Assembly: GCA_965217605.1 (NCBI GenBank) | Contig: CBDCJB010000001.1 | Coordinates: 1 to 64,000 of the forward strand | Length of the DNA: 64,000 nucleotides | Source: JAYYZW01 sp965217605 | Lineage (GTDB): Bacteria > Pseudomonadota > Gammaproteobacteria > Ga0077536 | Direction of reading: 5' to 3' | Part shown: positions 18,080-27,058 of the stretch, in pieces | Numbering within the stretch: the first letter of the stretch is position 1 | How the letters are laid out: each line of letters begins with the position of its first letter | Made by a program: the position numbers and the translations under genes | The notes under the pieces: model-generated | The model's database searches: none | The model's input: only the letters and a program-made list of their open reading frames with translations | What the model was told of the DNA's origin: nothing

Positions 18080-19798
18080 TTGCAAAAGTTCGACATCGTC
18101 ATCAAGAATGGCACGGTCATCGACGGCACACGGATCCCGCGCTACCACGCTGATATCGGCATCCGCGCCGGTCTCATAGCCGAGATCGGCCATATCGATG
18201 CGGACCACGGCGAGCGGGTGATCGACGCGGACGGTCTCAACGTCTGTCCGGGATTCGTCGACCTGCACACCCACTACGATGCGCAGCTTTTCTGGGACCC
18301 GTACTGCACCTTATCGGGATGGCACGGCATCACCTCTGCCGTTATCGGCAATTGCGGCTTCGGTTTCGCCCCGGTTAAACCCGAGTTACGCGAACGCGCG
18401 ATGTTGACCATGACCCGCGTCGAAGCAATCCCATACGCTTCGATGAAAGCGGGTCTGCCGTGGGACTGGGTGACCTTTCCCGAATTCCTGGACAGCGTCG
18501 ACCGCGCGCCGAAAGCGATCAACCTGCTGCCCTACGTCCCGATCGGTCCGCTCATGATCTGGGTCATGGGATTGGACGATGCGAAATCGGGACGTTTACC
18601 GACCGCGGCGGAGCATGCCGAGATGCGGCGGCTGTTCGAGGCCTCGCTCGATGCGGGCGGGTGCGGCTGGTCGGCACAGCGACTGATGCCCGACGGCCCG
18701 TCGTCCGTGCAGATGGATTACGACGCGACGCCCATGGTCACGGACGTCATGCACGATGAGACCTGTGAATTGTTTGCAGGGGTTCTGGGTGAGCGTAATC
18801 AGGGCTTCATGCAGATGACCATATCATCCGGTGATTACCAGGCCGATCGGGCGCATATGGAAAAACTCTCTACGATCAGCGGCCGTCCCCTGATATGGAA
18901 CGTGCTACAGGCCTACGATCACAAGCCAGAAGTACATCGAGAGTCCCTCGCGTGGATCAAGAGCTGTCGCGAACGCGGCATTCGCGTGTACGCGCAGGGC
19001 CTGACGACCGACGCGGGCTTCGATTTCACGTTCGAAGACTGGAACCTGTGGGACGACCGACCCGCGTGGCGCGAGGCGACGGTGGGAACGGTCGCGGAGC
19101 GTCTGGCCAAGCTCGCGGACCCGAAGCGTCGCCCCAGTCTGCGTTCACCGCGTCCGCTCACCGTGACGGGCCCGATTGAAAACATCATCGTCACCGGCCC
19201 ACAATCGGCCGAAACCGAACCGTTTCGCGATCTCATGATCGGTGCGATCGCCGAGAAACTCGGTAAAGATCCCGTCGACACGATGCTCGATATCGCGGTT
19301 CAGGACGCGCTCAAAACCGAGTTCTTCGCGGCGCCGCCCAACGTATCGAACGAGCACCTGAAGGAAATCGTCGATGACCCCTATGTGGTGTTCGGCGTCT
19401 CGGACGGCGGCGCGCACACCAAGTTCCTGACCGCCGGACGCTACCCGACGGAAACGCTCTGCAAGATCGTCCGTGAGCACGGCATGATCAGTCTGGAAGA
19501 TGCCCATTGGCGCCTGAGCGCCTTGCCGGCGATGGTGGCAGGTTTCGAAGACCGCGGCGTAATCAAACGGGGCGCGCCCGCGGACATCGTGGTTTATGAC
19601 TATGACGCACTGGAAGTTCTTCCGGCGGAGATTGCGCACGATCTCCCGGGCGACGAATGGCGCCGGATCCAAAAGGCCAGCGGTTACCGTTATGTCCTCG
19701 TCAACGGCGAGATCACGATCGATAACGACGCGGAAACGAATACCTACTCCGGCAAACTGCTGCGTTTCGGTGGGTGTCAGGGGGTCGGACCTATGTAA
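18080..19798 (+). CDS. N-acyl-D-amino-acid deacylase-like amidohydrolase
   Basis: A 572-residue zinc amidohydrolase. It shows IVIKNGTVIDGTRIPRYHADI at the start, the metal motif DLHTHYDAQ (H63, H65), GNCGFGFAP with C92 as in D-aminoacylases, and VSDGGAH near residue 440, the catalytic Asp region. It should hydrolyse N-acyl-D-amino acids or related amides. A TTG start at 18080 is preceded by GGAGAG. The last residues (QGVGPM) are encoded by a GGGGTCGGACCT repeat (19781-19792) that matches, inverted, the repeats downstream, so the native tail was probably altered. Confidence 0.85.
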   Translation: MQKFDIVIKNGTVIDGTRIPRYHADIGIRAGLIAEIGHIDADHGERVIDADGLNVCPGFVDLHTHYDAQLFWDPYCTLSGWHGITSAVIGNCGFGFAPVKPELRERAMLTMTRVEAIPYASMKAGLPWDWVTFPEFLDSVDRAPKAINLLPYVPIGPLMIWVMGLDDAKSGRLPTAAEHAEMRRLFEASLDAGGCGWSAQRLMPDGPSSVQMDYDATPMVTDVMHDETCELFAGVLGERNQGFMQMTISSGDYQADRAHMEKLSTISGRPLIWNVLQAYDHKPEVHRESLAWIKSCRERGIRVYAQGLTTDAGFDFTFEDWNLWDDRPAWREATVGTVAERLAKLADPKRRPSLRSPRPLTVTGPIENIIVTGPQSAETEPFRDLMIGAIAEKLGKDPVDTMLDIAVQDALKTEFFAAPPNVSNEHLKEIVDDPYVVFGVSDGGAHTKFLTAGRYPTETLCKIVREHGMISLEDAHWRLSALPAMVAGFEDRGVIKRGAPADIVVYDYDALEVLPAEIAHDLPGDEWRRIQKASGYRYVLVNGEITIDNDAETNTYSGKLLRFGGCQGVGPM

Positions 19799-20080
19799 CC
19801 GATTGAACGCGCTAATATTTATGTTCTTGCGACGGTGTTTTGAATGCTTAGATAGCCCATTTCCCATCCAAAATCGCCGTTTAGCAGCGCCCGCTGGTGA
19901 GCTTAGGAAAGGTCACTGACTGGACCCAATTCGGGGCACGAAAAGGGTCTCTAAGCGTAAAATTACCGTGTGAATGACGCCCAACTTAAGCGCAATCAAC
20001 TATTTAAGGAGGTCCGACCCCGAAAGCGCGGGAGGTCCGACCCCGGAAGGCCCTTAAGGAGGTCCGACCCCGAAAGCCCC
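19781..20080. repeat. GGTCCGACCCC REP-like repeats in a convergent intergenic region
   Basis: Three direct copies of AGGTCCGACCCC occur at 20010-20021, 20033-20044 and 20060-20071, two of them within the longer unit TTAAGGAGGTCCGACCCCGAAAG. A fourth copy in the opposite orientation (19781-19792) overlaps the 3' end of the amidohydrolase gene. The roughly 220 bases between them show no gene. The layout, inverted repeats between convergent genes, is typical of REP-type elements; no RAYT transposase is present here. Confidence 0.75.
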
Positions 20081-20091
20081 GGAAGGCATTC

Positions 20092-21309
20092 TCAAGCGTC
20101 CAGCGTCTGCTGAATCGTCAGCTTGCCCAGCTGCGACATGTGCACTTCGTCCGGACCGTCCGCGATGCGCACCAGTCGTGCATACGAGAAGATCTCCGGG
20201 ATCGGTGTGTCCTGGCAGATCCCCATCCCGCCGTGCGACTGCAACGCGCGATCGGCCACTCTCTGACACATCAAGGGTACCGTCACCTTGATCATTGCGA
20301 TGGCGTCTTTAGCGACTTTATTCCCTTCGCGATCCAACCGGTCCGCGGCCCATAAGGTTAATAACCTCGCCTGTTGGATCTCGCAACGCGATTTGGCGAC
20401 GTCCTGACGGATACTCCCTTGCTCGCTGATCTTCTTACCGAACGCGACGCGACTCTCGACGCGTTTGCACATGATGTCGAGCGCGCGTTGTGCCGCGCCG
20501 ACCAGGCGCATGCAGTGGTGAATGCGCCCCGGCCCCAGGCGACCCTGTGCGATTTCGAAACCGCGGCCTTCACCGAGCAAGAGATTATCCACGGGCACAC
20601 GCACGTCGATCATCCGGACTTCGCCGTGGCCGTGCGGTGAATGCAGGTCATTCAACACCCGCAGAGGCCGTACGATCTCGAACCCGTCGCTGCCGGCGGG
20701 GACCAGGATCATCGATTGCTGCTGGTGTCGATCGGCATCTGGGTTGGTCTTACCCATCAGGATGTAAATCTTGTTGCGCGGATCGAATACGCACGAGCTC
20801 CACCACTTGCGTCCGTTGATCACATATTCGTCGCCGTCGCGCACGATCGACGTCTCGATGTTGGTGGCGTCCGATGACGCGACCTGCGGCTCGGTCATCA
20901 GATACGACGAACGGATCTCACCGGCCAGCAGGGGTTTCAGCCATTCCTCCTTGTGTTCTTCGCTGCCATAGCGCGCCAGCACTTCCATGTTGCCGGTATC
21001 GGGCGCGCTGCAGTTGAAGATCTCCGACGCCCAGTTGATGCGGCCCATCTCTTCGGCGAGTGGCGCGTATTCGAGATTCGTCAGGCCGGGGCTATAGGGC
21101 GTGTATTCGACCGGTAAGAAGAGATTCCACAACCCGGCCGCGTGCGCCCTCTTTTTCAAGGCTTCGATCTGAGGCGGTGGAACCCACAGGTTCTCGGGCT
21201 GATGTACGAATTCATAGATCTCGTCTTCGATCGGGTAGACGTGCTCGTACATGAAGGCTTTGACCTGTTCGAGCAGTTGGCGGGTTTTGTCGTTGTATGC
21301 GAAATCCAT
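20092..21309 (-). CDS. Acyl-CoA dehydrogenase family protein
   Basis: A 405-residue flavoenzyme of the acyl-CoA dehydrogenase superfamily. Visible are SSYLMTEPQVASSDATNI (FAD-binding region), INGRKWWSSC, GPGRIHHCMRLVGAAQRALD, RVAFGKKI and LQSHGGMGICQDTP. The length and the HHCMRL and GVFGK-type texts are closest to the ACAD10/11-like branch rather than classical short-chain enzymes, so branched or long acyl-CoAs are likely substrates (inference). It needs ETF, which is not in the window. It lies 42 bases downstream of the Fpg gene on the same strand. Confidence 0.88.
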   Translation of the reverse strand: MDFAYNDKTRQLLEQVKAFMYEHVYPIEDEIYEFVHQPENLWVPPPQIEALKKRAHAAGLWNLFLPVEYTPYSPGLTNLEYAPLAEEMGRINWASEIFNCSAPDTGNMEVLARYGSEEHKEEWLKPLLAGEIRSSYLMTEPQVASSDATNIETSIVRDGDEYVINGRKWWSSCVFDPRNKIYILMGKTNPDADRHQQQSMILVPAGSDGFEIVRPLRVLNDLHSPHGHGEVRMIDVRVPVDNLLLGEGRGFEIAQGRLGPGRIHHCMRLVGAAQRALDIMCKRVESRVAFGKKISEQGSIRQDVAKSRCEIQQARLLTLWAADRLDREGNKVAKDAIAMIKVTVPLMCQRVADRALQSHGGMGICQDTPIPEIFSYARLVRIADGPDEVHMSQLGKLTIQQTLDA

Positions 21310-21351
21310 GGGTTGGCCTCTTTACGTGTGCGTATTCAGTTTAACGGGTTG

Positions 21352-22257
21352 TCAGTCGATCGACGACTTGGCGTTTTCGAGTTCCTCGATGGTGCGGGGC
21401 CAATCCTTTTTGAGCAGTCTGGACAGCGAGCGATCGGCCAGTACACGGCCTTCGGTCTGGCAGCGCGGACAATAATTCAATTCGTTTTCAGCGTAACGAA
21501 TGCGTTGTATCGCGGTTTCGCAAACTGGACATGGTTCGCCGAAACGCCCGTGCACCGCCATTTCGGGTCGGAACGTGGTTACCTTTTTCGGGAAATCATG
21601 CTCGGCTTCGTTCCGCAGGCGCGCAGTCCATTCATCGAGCACTCTGAGACAGGCATTGTAGAGGCACTCGATTTCGTTCGTTTTGAGTTTGTGTGTGTGC
21701 TTGATGGGCGATAGACGTGCCGCGTGCAGTATTTCATCGGAATAGGCGTTGCCGATGCCGCTGAACAAGCGAGGATCGGTCAGGGCCCGTTTCAGGGTGT
21801 GATTGCGCAGGGTCAAGCGCTCTGCGAATGCATGACAGCTCGATTCAAGGACTTCCAGTCCACGAGGATCCAGTTCGTCGAGTGCGGCATCGCCGCGCAG
21901 AATGTGCAGCGACGCACGCTTTTTCGAACCCGCTTCCGTAAAGGTCAATGCGCCGTTGTCGAAATGGAAGACGGCGAGAATCGTCTTCTTGCGCGACGGC
22001 TTCGGCTTCTCTGCCCACGTGAGGCGCCCGGCGATCATGAGATGCAGCACCATCCACAGCTCGCTCTCGAAACCGAACGCGATGCGTTTGCCGATGCGGC
22101 GTAGTTCGCGCACGCGAAGGTTTTCCAACGCTGCCGGTGAAGGTTCCACGCTGCGAAGCAGAAATGGGCTCCTGAGTTCCGTCTTCGTTAGCCGGCGTCC
22201 GATCGTTCGGGCTTCGAGCGCCTCGATATAAACGGTGATGTCGGGTAGTTCAGGCAC
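21352..22257 (-). CDS. Formamidopyrimidine-DNA glycosylase family protein (Fpg/Nei)
   Basis: A 301-residue DNA repair glycosylase/AP lyase. The N-terminus PELPDITVYIEAL supplies the catalytic Pro2 and Glu3 after Met removal. LWMVLHLMIAGRL and the H2TH segment around LFSGIGNAYSDEILH are present, and the C-terminal zinc finger is CPVCETAIQRIRY followed by NYCPRCQ. The PELPD start, rather than PELPEVE, and the extended C-terminus suggest a divergent Fpg-like paralogue, so specificity for 8-oxoguanine is not assured. Divergent from the SurE-like gene. Confidence 0.88.
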   Translation of the reverse strand: MPELPDITVYIEALEARTIGRRLTKTELRSPFLLRSVEPSPAALENLRVRELRRIGKRIAFGFESELWMVLHLMIAGRLTWAEKPKPSRKKTILAVFHFDNGALTFTEAGSKKRASLHILRGDAALDELDPRGLEVLESSCHAFAERLTLRNHTLKRALTDPRLFSGIGNAYSDEILHAARLSPIKHTHKLKTNEIECLYNACLRVLDEWTARLRNEAEHDFPKKVTTFRPEMAVHGRFGEPCPVCETAIQRIRYAENELNYCPRCQTEGRVLADRSLSRLLKKDWPRTIEELENAKSSID

Positions 22258-22339
22258 GCGTTGATCCGCTTGAATCGGGGTTTATGGCATTCTAAACCCG
22301 ACGCAAAGCGCCGGTGAATGGCAACAAAGGGTCTTTAAG

Positions 22340-23239
22340 GTGAAGAAAATTGCGTTTCTAATTGCGCTGATCATCGGGCAAGCCGGCGGGGGTGCCATCG
22401 CCGCCGATGGGCTCGAGATCCTGTTGACGAACGATGACGGGTACGATTCCGCGGGACTGCATGGGCTCCGCGACGCGCTCATCGAAGCCGGGCACCGGGT
22501 CACTGTTGTCGCGCCGCTGACGCAACAGAGCGGCACGGGCATGAAGGTGTCTTTCACGACGCTCGCGCTCGTCGAGCAGGTCGAGGGCGTGTGGTCGATA
22601 GACGGCAGTCCGGCGGACGCCGTATCGCTGGGGCTCAATCGCATCATGGTCGGAGCGCCGCCCGACGTCGTCATCTCCGGCGCAAACTTCGGCCAGAATC
22701 TCGGCAACAACGTGTTGATGTCGGGTACGGTCGGCGCCGCCGTCACGGCGGTTCTCAACGGTGTGCCAGGGATCGCGATGTCGGTCGGTATGGACCTCGC
22801 CGAGCACGATCGTCAACCGCAGAGTTTTCCCAGCACCATGGCGGCTTTTCCGAAGGCGGCGGCGTTCGCCGTGAGCTTGCTCGAAACCTTGAAGGAACGG
22901 CGAGGATCCGATGATCGGTTGCTGCCCCCGGGGGTCGCGCTCAACGTGAATTATCCCGCGCTGCCGCCTGACGCAATTAAAGGTGCGCGGATCGCGCCTA
23001 TTGGTCGCTTCGGCGGCTTTCGTTTGCTCTACCAGAGCGTTGCCGGGGAGGTTGACAAGCTCGAGAGCATGATTGGCCACGACGAACGCGGTCATGAGGA
23101 TGCAGGATCCGATACGGCGCTATTCGCACTGGGTTATATCACCATCAGCGTGATCGAACCGAGTTGGGATGCAGCGATCAATTCGGCAGACGACGTGCCG
23201 GACTGGCTCGAGGCGCTAGTCGACCATCAAGAGCCCTAA
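22340..23239 (+). CDS. Exported SurE-like 5'/3'-nucleotidase
   Basis: A 299-residue SurE-family phosphatase with an N-terminal signal peptide (KKIAFLIALIIGQAGGGAIA). Metal-binding and active-site motifs are LLTNDDGYDSAGL, QSGTGMKVSF, SGANFGQNLG and SGTVGAA. Cytosolic E. coli-type SurE lacks the leader, so this copy probably acts in the periplasm on nucleotides or phosphate esters. The GTG start at 22340 is preceded by an AAGG-type site. It converges on the SnoaL-like gene. Confidence 0.85.
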   Translation: MKKIAFLIALIIGQAGGGAIAADGLEILLTNDDGYDSAGLHGLRDALIEAGHRVTVVAPLTQQSGTGMKVSFTTLALVEQVEGVWSIDGSPADAVSLGLNRIMVGAPPDVVISGANFGQNLGNNVLMSGTVGAAVTAVLNGVPGIAMSVGMDLAEHDRQPQSFPSTMAAFPKAAAFAVSLLETLKERRGSDDRLLPPGVALNVNYPALPPDAIKGARIAPIGRFGGFRLLYQSVAGEVDKLESMIGHDERGHEDAGSDTALFALGYITISVIEPSWDAAINSADDVPDWLEALVDHQEP

Positions 23240-23250
23240 TTCAGCACCGA

Positions 23251-23712
23251 TTATTCGCGTGGGTATTCCAATGACGGAAATTGTTCTACAACCTTGCCCT
23301 GCGGTGCCATGAAATCGACGTCGATCTGCCGGATCTCAAACAGCCAGATGTCGCCCACCTTGACGAGGTTGTCGGTATAGGTCCCGCAGACGAAGAAGCC
23401 TTCGTCCGTCTCGTTGTTTACCGCGCTAGCAAGCAGATAGGACGATGACCGCGCGATGTCGCCGTCGACCTCGATCAGCGCGGACATGATCATGTGTTTC
23501 AAGTGCCGCACGCTGGCACGGAAGGTGTCGTGGTAGTGCGCATACCAGCCCTCGATCGCCTGGCGGCCGACGACATCGTAGTCTCCGTCGAAATACGGCT
23601 TCAAGATTGAATTTTCCGCAAACAGGCCCGCGACTTCGGTCGCGCTGCCGCGGTCGACCAGATGACAGTAGGCCGCGAGTGTCTGCTTGACGGCTGTCCT
23701 TTCATTCGACAT
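23251..23712 (-). CDS. SnoaL/NTF2-like protein at the end of the aco operon
   Basis: A 153-residue protein with the cone-shaped alpha+beta NTF2-like fold pattern: AYCHLVDRGSATEVAGLFAE, GRQAIEGWYAHYH, then paired strands ending IWLFEIRQIDVDF. This family includes dehydratases, isomerases and ring hydroxylase small subunits, so no reaction can be assigned. It begins 31 bases after the acoC stop on the same strand, which suggests it is part of the acoABC transcript. Confidence 0.7.
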   Translation of the reverse strand: MSNERTAVKQTLAAYCHLVDRGSATEVAGLFAENSILKPYFDGDYDVVGRQAIEGWYAHYHDTFRASVRHLKHMIMSALIEVDGDIARSSSYLLASAVNNETDEGFFVCGTYTDNLVKVGDIWLFEIRQIDVDFMAPQGKVVEQFPSLEYPRE

Positions 23713-23743
23713 GACTCAGCTCTCCGTGTGTTCCCGTAGACGA

Positions 23744-24853
23744 TTAACCGGCAAGCAATGCATTCACATCCGCTGCCGCCTCGAGTTGTACCAGATGGCC
23801 GAACCCGGGTAACACGTCGACATTTATGTGATCGGGTAAATCTTGGGCGTGATCGGCCGGAATGATCTGATCGTCCGAACCCCAAATCACGTGCACCGGC
23901 ATCGATAAGTCCGCGAGCCCCGCGCGCAGGTCTGCCGTTTGGGCGGAACCATCCTGGAAGCCCGCGGCGATCGTCGTCAATGCTGCGGTAACGCCATCGA
24001 TGCGTTTGAATTGGAGCATGTCGTTGATGAGCGCGCGATTGATCAGCGACGCGTCCGCGACCAGTTGTTGTAGCAGCGGTTTGATTTCTTTGCGTGATTC
24101 AGCACTGATGAACCCGTTGATGTAATCGGCATTGATCTCCGGACCCAGGCCCGCCGGCGCGATCAGGGCAAGCGAGGAGACACGATCGCCGTGATCGATC
24201 GCCGTCTTGAGGGCGATGGCCCCACCGAGTGAATGCCCGATGAGCCGCGCCCGCTCGATGCCTACCGCATCCATGAAACCGATCACGACGGTAGCTAAGC
24301 CCGCAACGGATCCGTCGTCGATACCCTTGGTCGATTCCCCGTGCCCGGGCAGATCGAGCGCGTATACACTGGCATTCGCGGACAGGGGTTGCTGCGTGAA
24401 CAACCAGCGATCGGCATTGCCGCCGAAGCCGTGGATGAGGATTACGACGTCTTCCGCCTCGCCCATCCTCGAATAGCGCAAGTTGTATTCGCCCACCTCC
24501 ACAACGGCATACGCGCTGCCGGCTTCTTCATCTTCCGGATCGGGCGGGACGTAGTTTTTCTGGAACTCCTCGATGAAGGCGTCGACGTCCGCGTCGCTTA
24601 TGGTGGTCGGCGCGAGCACGCCGAGCAGCGCACCGATCGGCAATATCTCGTCGGGCTGGGCGATCTTGCGCCGCAGGACGCCAGCGTCGAGCGCCTCGAA
24701 GGTGTTGGCGATCTTCTCGGTTTCAATCTCCATGAGCTCGTCGCCGAAGTTGAGCTCGACACCTTCGTCGACCAGCCACTCCATGACCTTGCCTTCAATC
24801 ATCGACAGGCCCCACTTCGGCATGGTGATAGCGGTGATCGGCGCGTCGCTCAT
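23744..24853 (-). CDS. acoC: Acetoin dehydrogenase E2-like protein: lipoyl domain fused to alpha/beta hydrolase
   Basis: A 369-residue protein. Residues 1-80 form a lipoyl domain with the lipoylated Lys47 in EIETEKIANTFEA. After a linker rich in Pro, Asp and Glu comes an alpha/beta hydrolase domain with ILIHGFGG, the nucleophile elbow GHSLGGA, and a C-terminal His in GFGHLVQLE. This is the AcoC architecture, distinct from normal 2-oxoacid dehydrogenase E2 proteins. It should take the hydroxyethyl/acetyl group from the AcoAB E1 and hand it to CoA. The ATG overlaps the acoB stop (ATGA). No E3 gene is adjacent. Confidence 0.9.
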   Translation of the reverse strand: MSDAPITAITMPKWGLSMIEGKVMEWLVDEGVELNFGDELMEIETEKIANTFEALDAGVLRRKIAQPDEILPIGALLGVLAPTTISDADVDAFIEEFQKNYVPPDPEDEEAGSAYAVVEVGEYNLRYSRMGEAEDVVILIHGFGGNADRWLFTQQPLSANASVYALDLPGHGESTKGIDDGSVAGLATVVIGFMDAVGIERARLIGHSLGGAIALKTAIDHGDRVSSLALIAPAGLGPEINADYINGFISAESRKEIKPLLQQLVADASLINRALINDMLQFKRIDGVTAALTTIAAGFQDGSAQTADLRAGLADLSMPVHVIWGSDDQIIPADHAQDLPDHINVDVLPGFGHLVQLEAAADVNALLAG

Positions 24854-25863
24854 GCCGCGTACTCGACGGTGTTACGCACCGCCGCTTCGATCTTGGCCGG
24901 ACTCGGAATATAAAGATCCTCGAGCGTCGGGTTGAACGGGACCGGCGTATGCGGCGCCGTCACCATCTGGATGGGTGCTTCAAGATCGCCGAACGCCTTC
25001 TGCCCGACCAGCGCGGATATATCGGCCGCCATCCCGCAACGCGGCGTCGCTTCGTCGACGACCACCAGGCGTCCGGTGTTCTCGACACTTTCCAGGATGG
25101 AGTCTTCGTCCAACGGCGAGGTCGTGCGTGGATCGATGAGATCACAACTGATCCCATCCTTAGCCAGCGCGTCTGCGGCCTCGGCAGCGTAATGCACCAT
25201 GCGACCGATCGCGACGATAGTGACGTCGTCGCCCTCGCGCACGACGTTGGCTTCACCGAAGGGTACGGTGTACGACTCTTCCGGCACTTCGCCTTCGAGC
25301 GTATAGAGGACTTTGTGTTCGCAGAAGATGACGGGATCGTCGTCGCGGATCGCCTGGATCAGCATGCCTTTGACATCGTAGGGCGTCGTGGGTACGGCGA
25401 CTTTCAAGCCTGGAATGTGGGTGAAGACGGGGTACAAGGCCTGTGAATGCTGCGCGGCCGCGCGCAATCCCGCGCCGATCATGGTGCGGATCACGACCGG
25501 CGTCTCCGCCTTGCCGCCGAACATGTAGCGGAATTTGGCCGCCTGGTTGTAGATCTGATCGAAGCACACGCCCATGAAGTCGATGAACATAAGCTCGCAC
25601 ACCGGCCTGAGCCCCGCGGTCGCGGCCCCTATCGCCGCGCCGATGAAAGCCGATTCGGAGATCGGCGTATCCATGATGCGCCCGCCGTATTTACCGTAGA
25701 GGCCTTTAGTGGTCCCCAACACGCCGCCCCAGGCGTCCATCTCGCCGTCCGCGCCCGCGCCGCCGACGACGTCTTCGCCCATGACGACGACCGATTCGTC
25801 ACGCGCCATCTCCTGATCGAGCGCTTCGGTAATTGCCTGCTGATAGGTGATCTTTCTAGCCAT
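24850..25863 (-). CDS. acoB: Acetoin/2-oxoacid dehydrogenase E1 beta subunit
   Basis: A 337-residue transketolase-like pyrimidine-binding subunit. It begins ARKITYQQAITEALDQEMA and contains VVVMGEDVVGG, DTPISESAFIGAAIGAA, a Q-S catalytic loop region AAAQHSQALYPVFTHIPGL, and the C-terminal domain DLIDPRTTSPLDEDSI. It pairs with the E1 alpha subunit 25 bases upstream to form the thiamine diphosphate enzyme. Substrate assignment to acetoin rests on its partner AcoC; other 2-oxoacids or diketones remain possible. Confidence 0.9.
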   Translation of the reverse strand: MARKITYQQAITEALDQEMARDESVVVMGEDVVGGAGADGEMDAWGGVLGTTKGLYGKYGGRIMDTPISESAFIGAAIGAATAGLRPVCELMFIDFMGVCFDQIYNQAAKFRYMFGGKAETPVVIRTMIGAGLRAAAQHSQALYPVFTHIPGLKVAVPTTPYDVKGMLIQAIRDDDPVIFCEHKVLYTLEGEVPEESYTVPFGEANVVREGDDVTIVAIGRMVHYAAEAADALAKDGISCDLIDPRTTSPLDEDSILESVENTGRLVVVDEATPRCGMAADISALVGQKAFGDLEAPIQMVTAPHTPVPFNPTLEDLYIPSPAKIEAAVRNTVEYAA

Positions 25864-25888
25864 GATCTCGGTCCCTTAATATTTGCCC

Positions 25889-26863
25889 TTAATACTTGAT
25901 ATACACGTCGGTCAAGAGGTCGGACGCATCGGGCTCGGGCGAGCTTTGCGCGAACGCGACCGCGTCATCGATGAGCTGCGCGACCTCGGCGTCGATGGTC
26001 GACAACTGATCGTCGGTCACGCCGTGCTCCGATGTCACGTTAGCCTTGAAGCGCTTGATGCAGCAGACGTCCTCGCGCAGTTTCTTGACCTCGTCTTTAC
26101 CACGGTAACTCTGATTGTCGCCTTCGAAATGACCATAGAAGCGATCGAGCTTGTGTTCGATGAGCGATGGACCAGCCCCCGAACGGGCGCGCTCGGCGGC
26201 CTCTTCGAACGCTTCGTGCACCGCGAAAAAATCGTGACCGTCGACGATCTTACCCGGCATCCCGAAGCCCACGGCGCGTTCCGCGATGTTTTCGCAGGCG
26301 ACGGAGTACTTACTCCCAGTCGCTTCAGCGTAACCATTGTTCTCGAACACGAACACAACAGGCAGTTTCCACACGGAGGCGAGGTTCATCGCCTCGAAGG
26401 TCGTGCCCTGGTTGGATGCACCGTCGCCCGCGAAGACCACGGCGAGTCCATCCGTGCCCTTCATCTTGGCCGCGAGCGCCGCGCCACAAGCCAGCGGCGG
26501 ACCGCCACCGACGATGCCGTTCGCGCCCATCATGCCGGCGTCGAGATCGGCGATGTGCATCGATCCGCCTTTGCCGTGGCAGGTTCCCGTTTTCTTGCCA
26601 AAGAGTTCGGCCATCATGCCCTTCACTTCGACGCCCTTGGCGATGCAATGGCCGTGGCCGCGATGCGTGCTCGCGATTCGATCGTCGTCGCGTAGCTGCA
26701 TGCTGATGCCCGTGGCGGAGGCTTCTTCGCCCGCATACAGGTGTACGAACCCGGGTATGCCGCCCTTGGCGAATTCGACGTGAACCCGGTCCTCGAATTC
26801 ACGGATGGTCTTCATGGTGCGGTAGGCGTCGAGCAGGTCCTCGACGGACAGTGCTTGCGGCAT
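25889..26863 (-). CDS. acoA: Acetoin/2-oxoacid dehydrogenase E1 alpha subunit (TPP-binding)
   Basis: A 324-residue thiamine diphosphate-binding subunit and the first gene of the acoA-acoB-acoC-snoaL unit. GFVHLYAGEEASATG and STHRGHGHCIAKG are active-site pieces; GDGASNQGTTFEAMN followed by ENN is the TPP/Mg motif. HGKGGSMHIAD is the phosphorylation-loop analogue. The enzyme decarboxylates or cleaves its substrate and passes the two-carbon unit to the lipoyl arm of AcoC. The ATG at 26863 is well placed after GGGAG. Confidence 0.92.
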   Translation of the reverse strand: MPQALSVEDLLDAYRTMKTIREFEDRVHVEFAKGGIPGFVHLYAGEEASATGISMQLRDDDRIASTHRGHGHCIAKGVEVKGMMAELFGKKTGTCHGKGGSMHIADLDAGMMGANGIVGGGPPLACGAALAAKMKGTDGLAVVFAGDGASNQGTTFEAMNLASVWKLPVVFVFENNGYAEATGSKYSVACENIAERAVGFGMPGKIVDGHDFFAVHEAFEEAAERARSGAGPSLIEHKLDRFYGHFEGDNQSYRGKDEVKKLREDVCCIKRFKANVTSEHGVTDDQLSTIDAEVAQLIDDAVAFAQSSPEPDASDLLTDVYIKY

Positions 26864-27001
26864 CGTGGGCTCCCTTTGTTATTGGCGATGTACCGGCGAA
26901 CGGAACGTGCAAGACTATAGAGTCTATCTCAAAATTATTCACGTGCGCGCCGGAGAGGATTTTCGTGCAGTTCAAGGCACGAGGAGCGATTTAAATATCG
27001 C

Positions 27002-27034
27002 CCTGGATTCCGCTGCGCTCCATCCAGGCTACGT
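27002..27034. repeat. REP-like element, single arm (copy 2)
   Basis: A single 32-bp arm with the same core as the palindromes at 11104-11179 and 42437-42510 (CCTGGATTCCGC, then CATCCAGGCTAC). No partner arm is visible upstream, so it is a half element. It ends 15 bases before the ribosome-binding site of the following gene. The rest of the 26864-27058 gap shows no gene. Confidence 0.75.
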
Positions 27035-27058
27035 AATCTGGTTGAGGAGGATAAATCG

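Noticed and set aside
19145..19867. 240-codon frame antisense to the amidohydrolase
   Set aside because: Shadow frame; amidohydrolase motifs on the other strand are clear.
22358..23095. 245-codon open frame antisense to the SurE-like gene
   Set aside because: Low-complexity Arg-rich translation with no motifs; shadow of the SurE-like gene.
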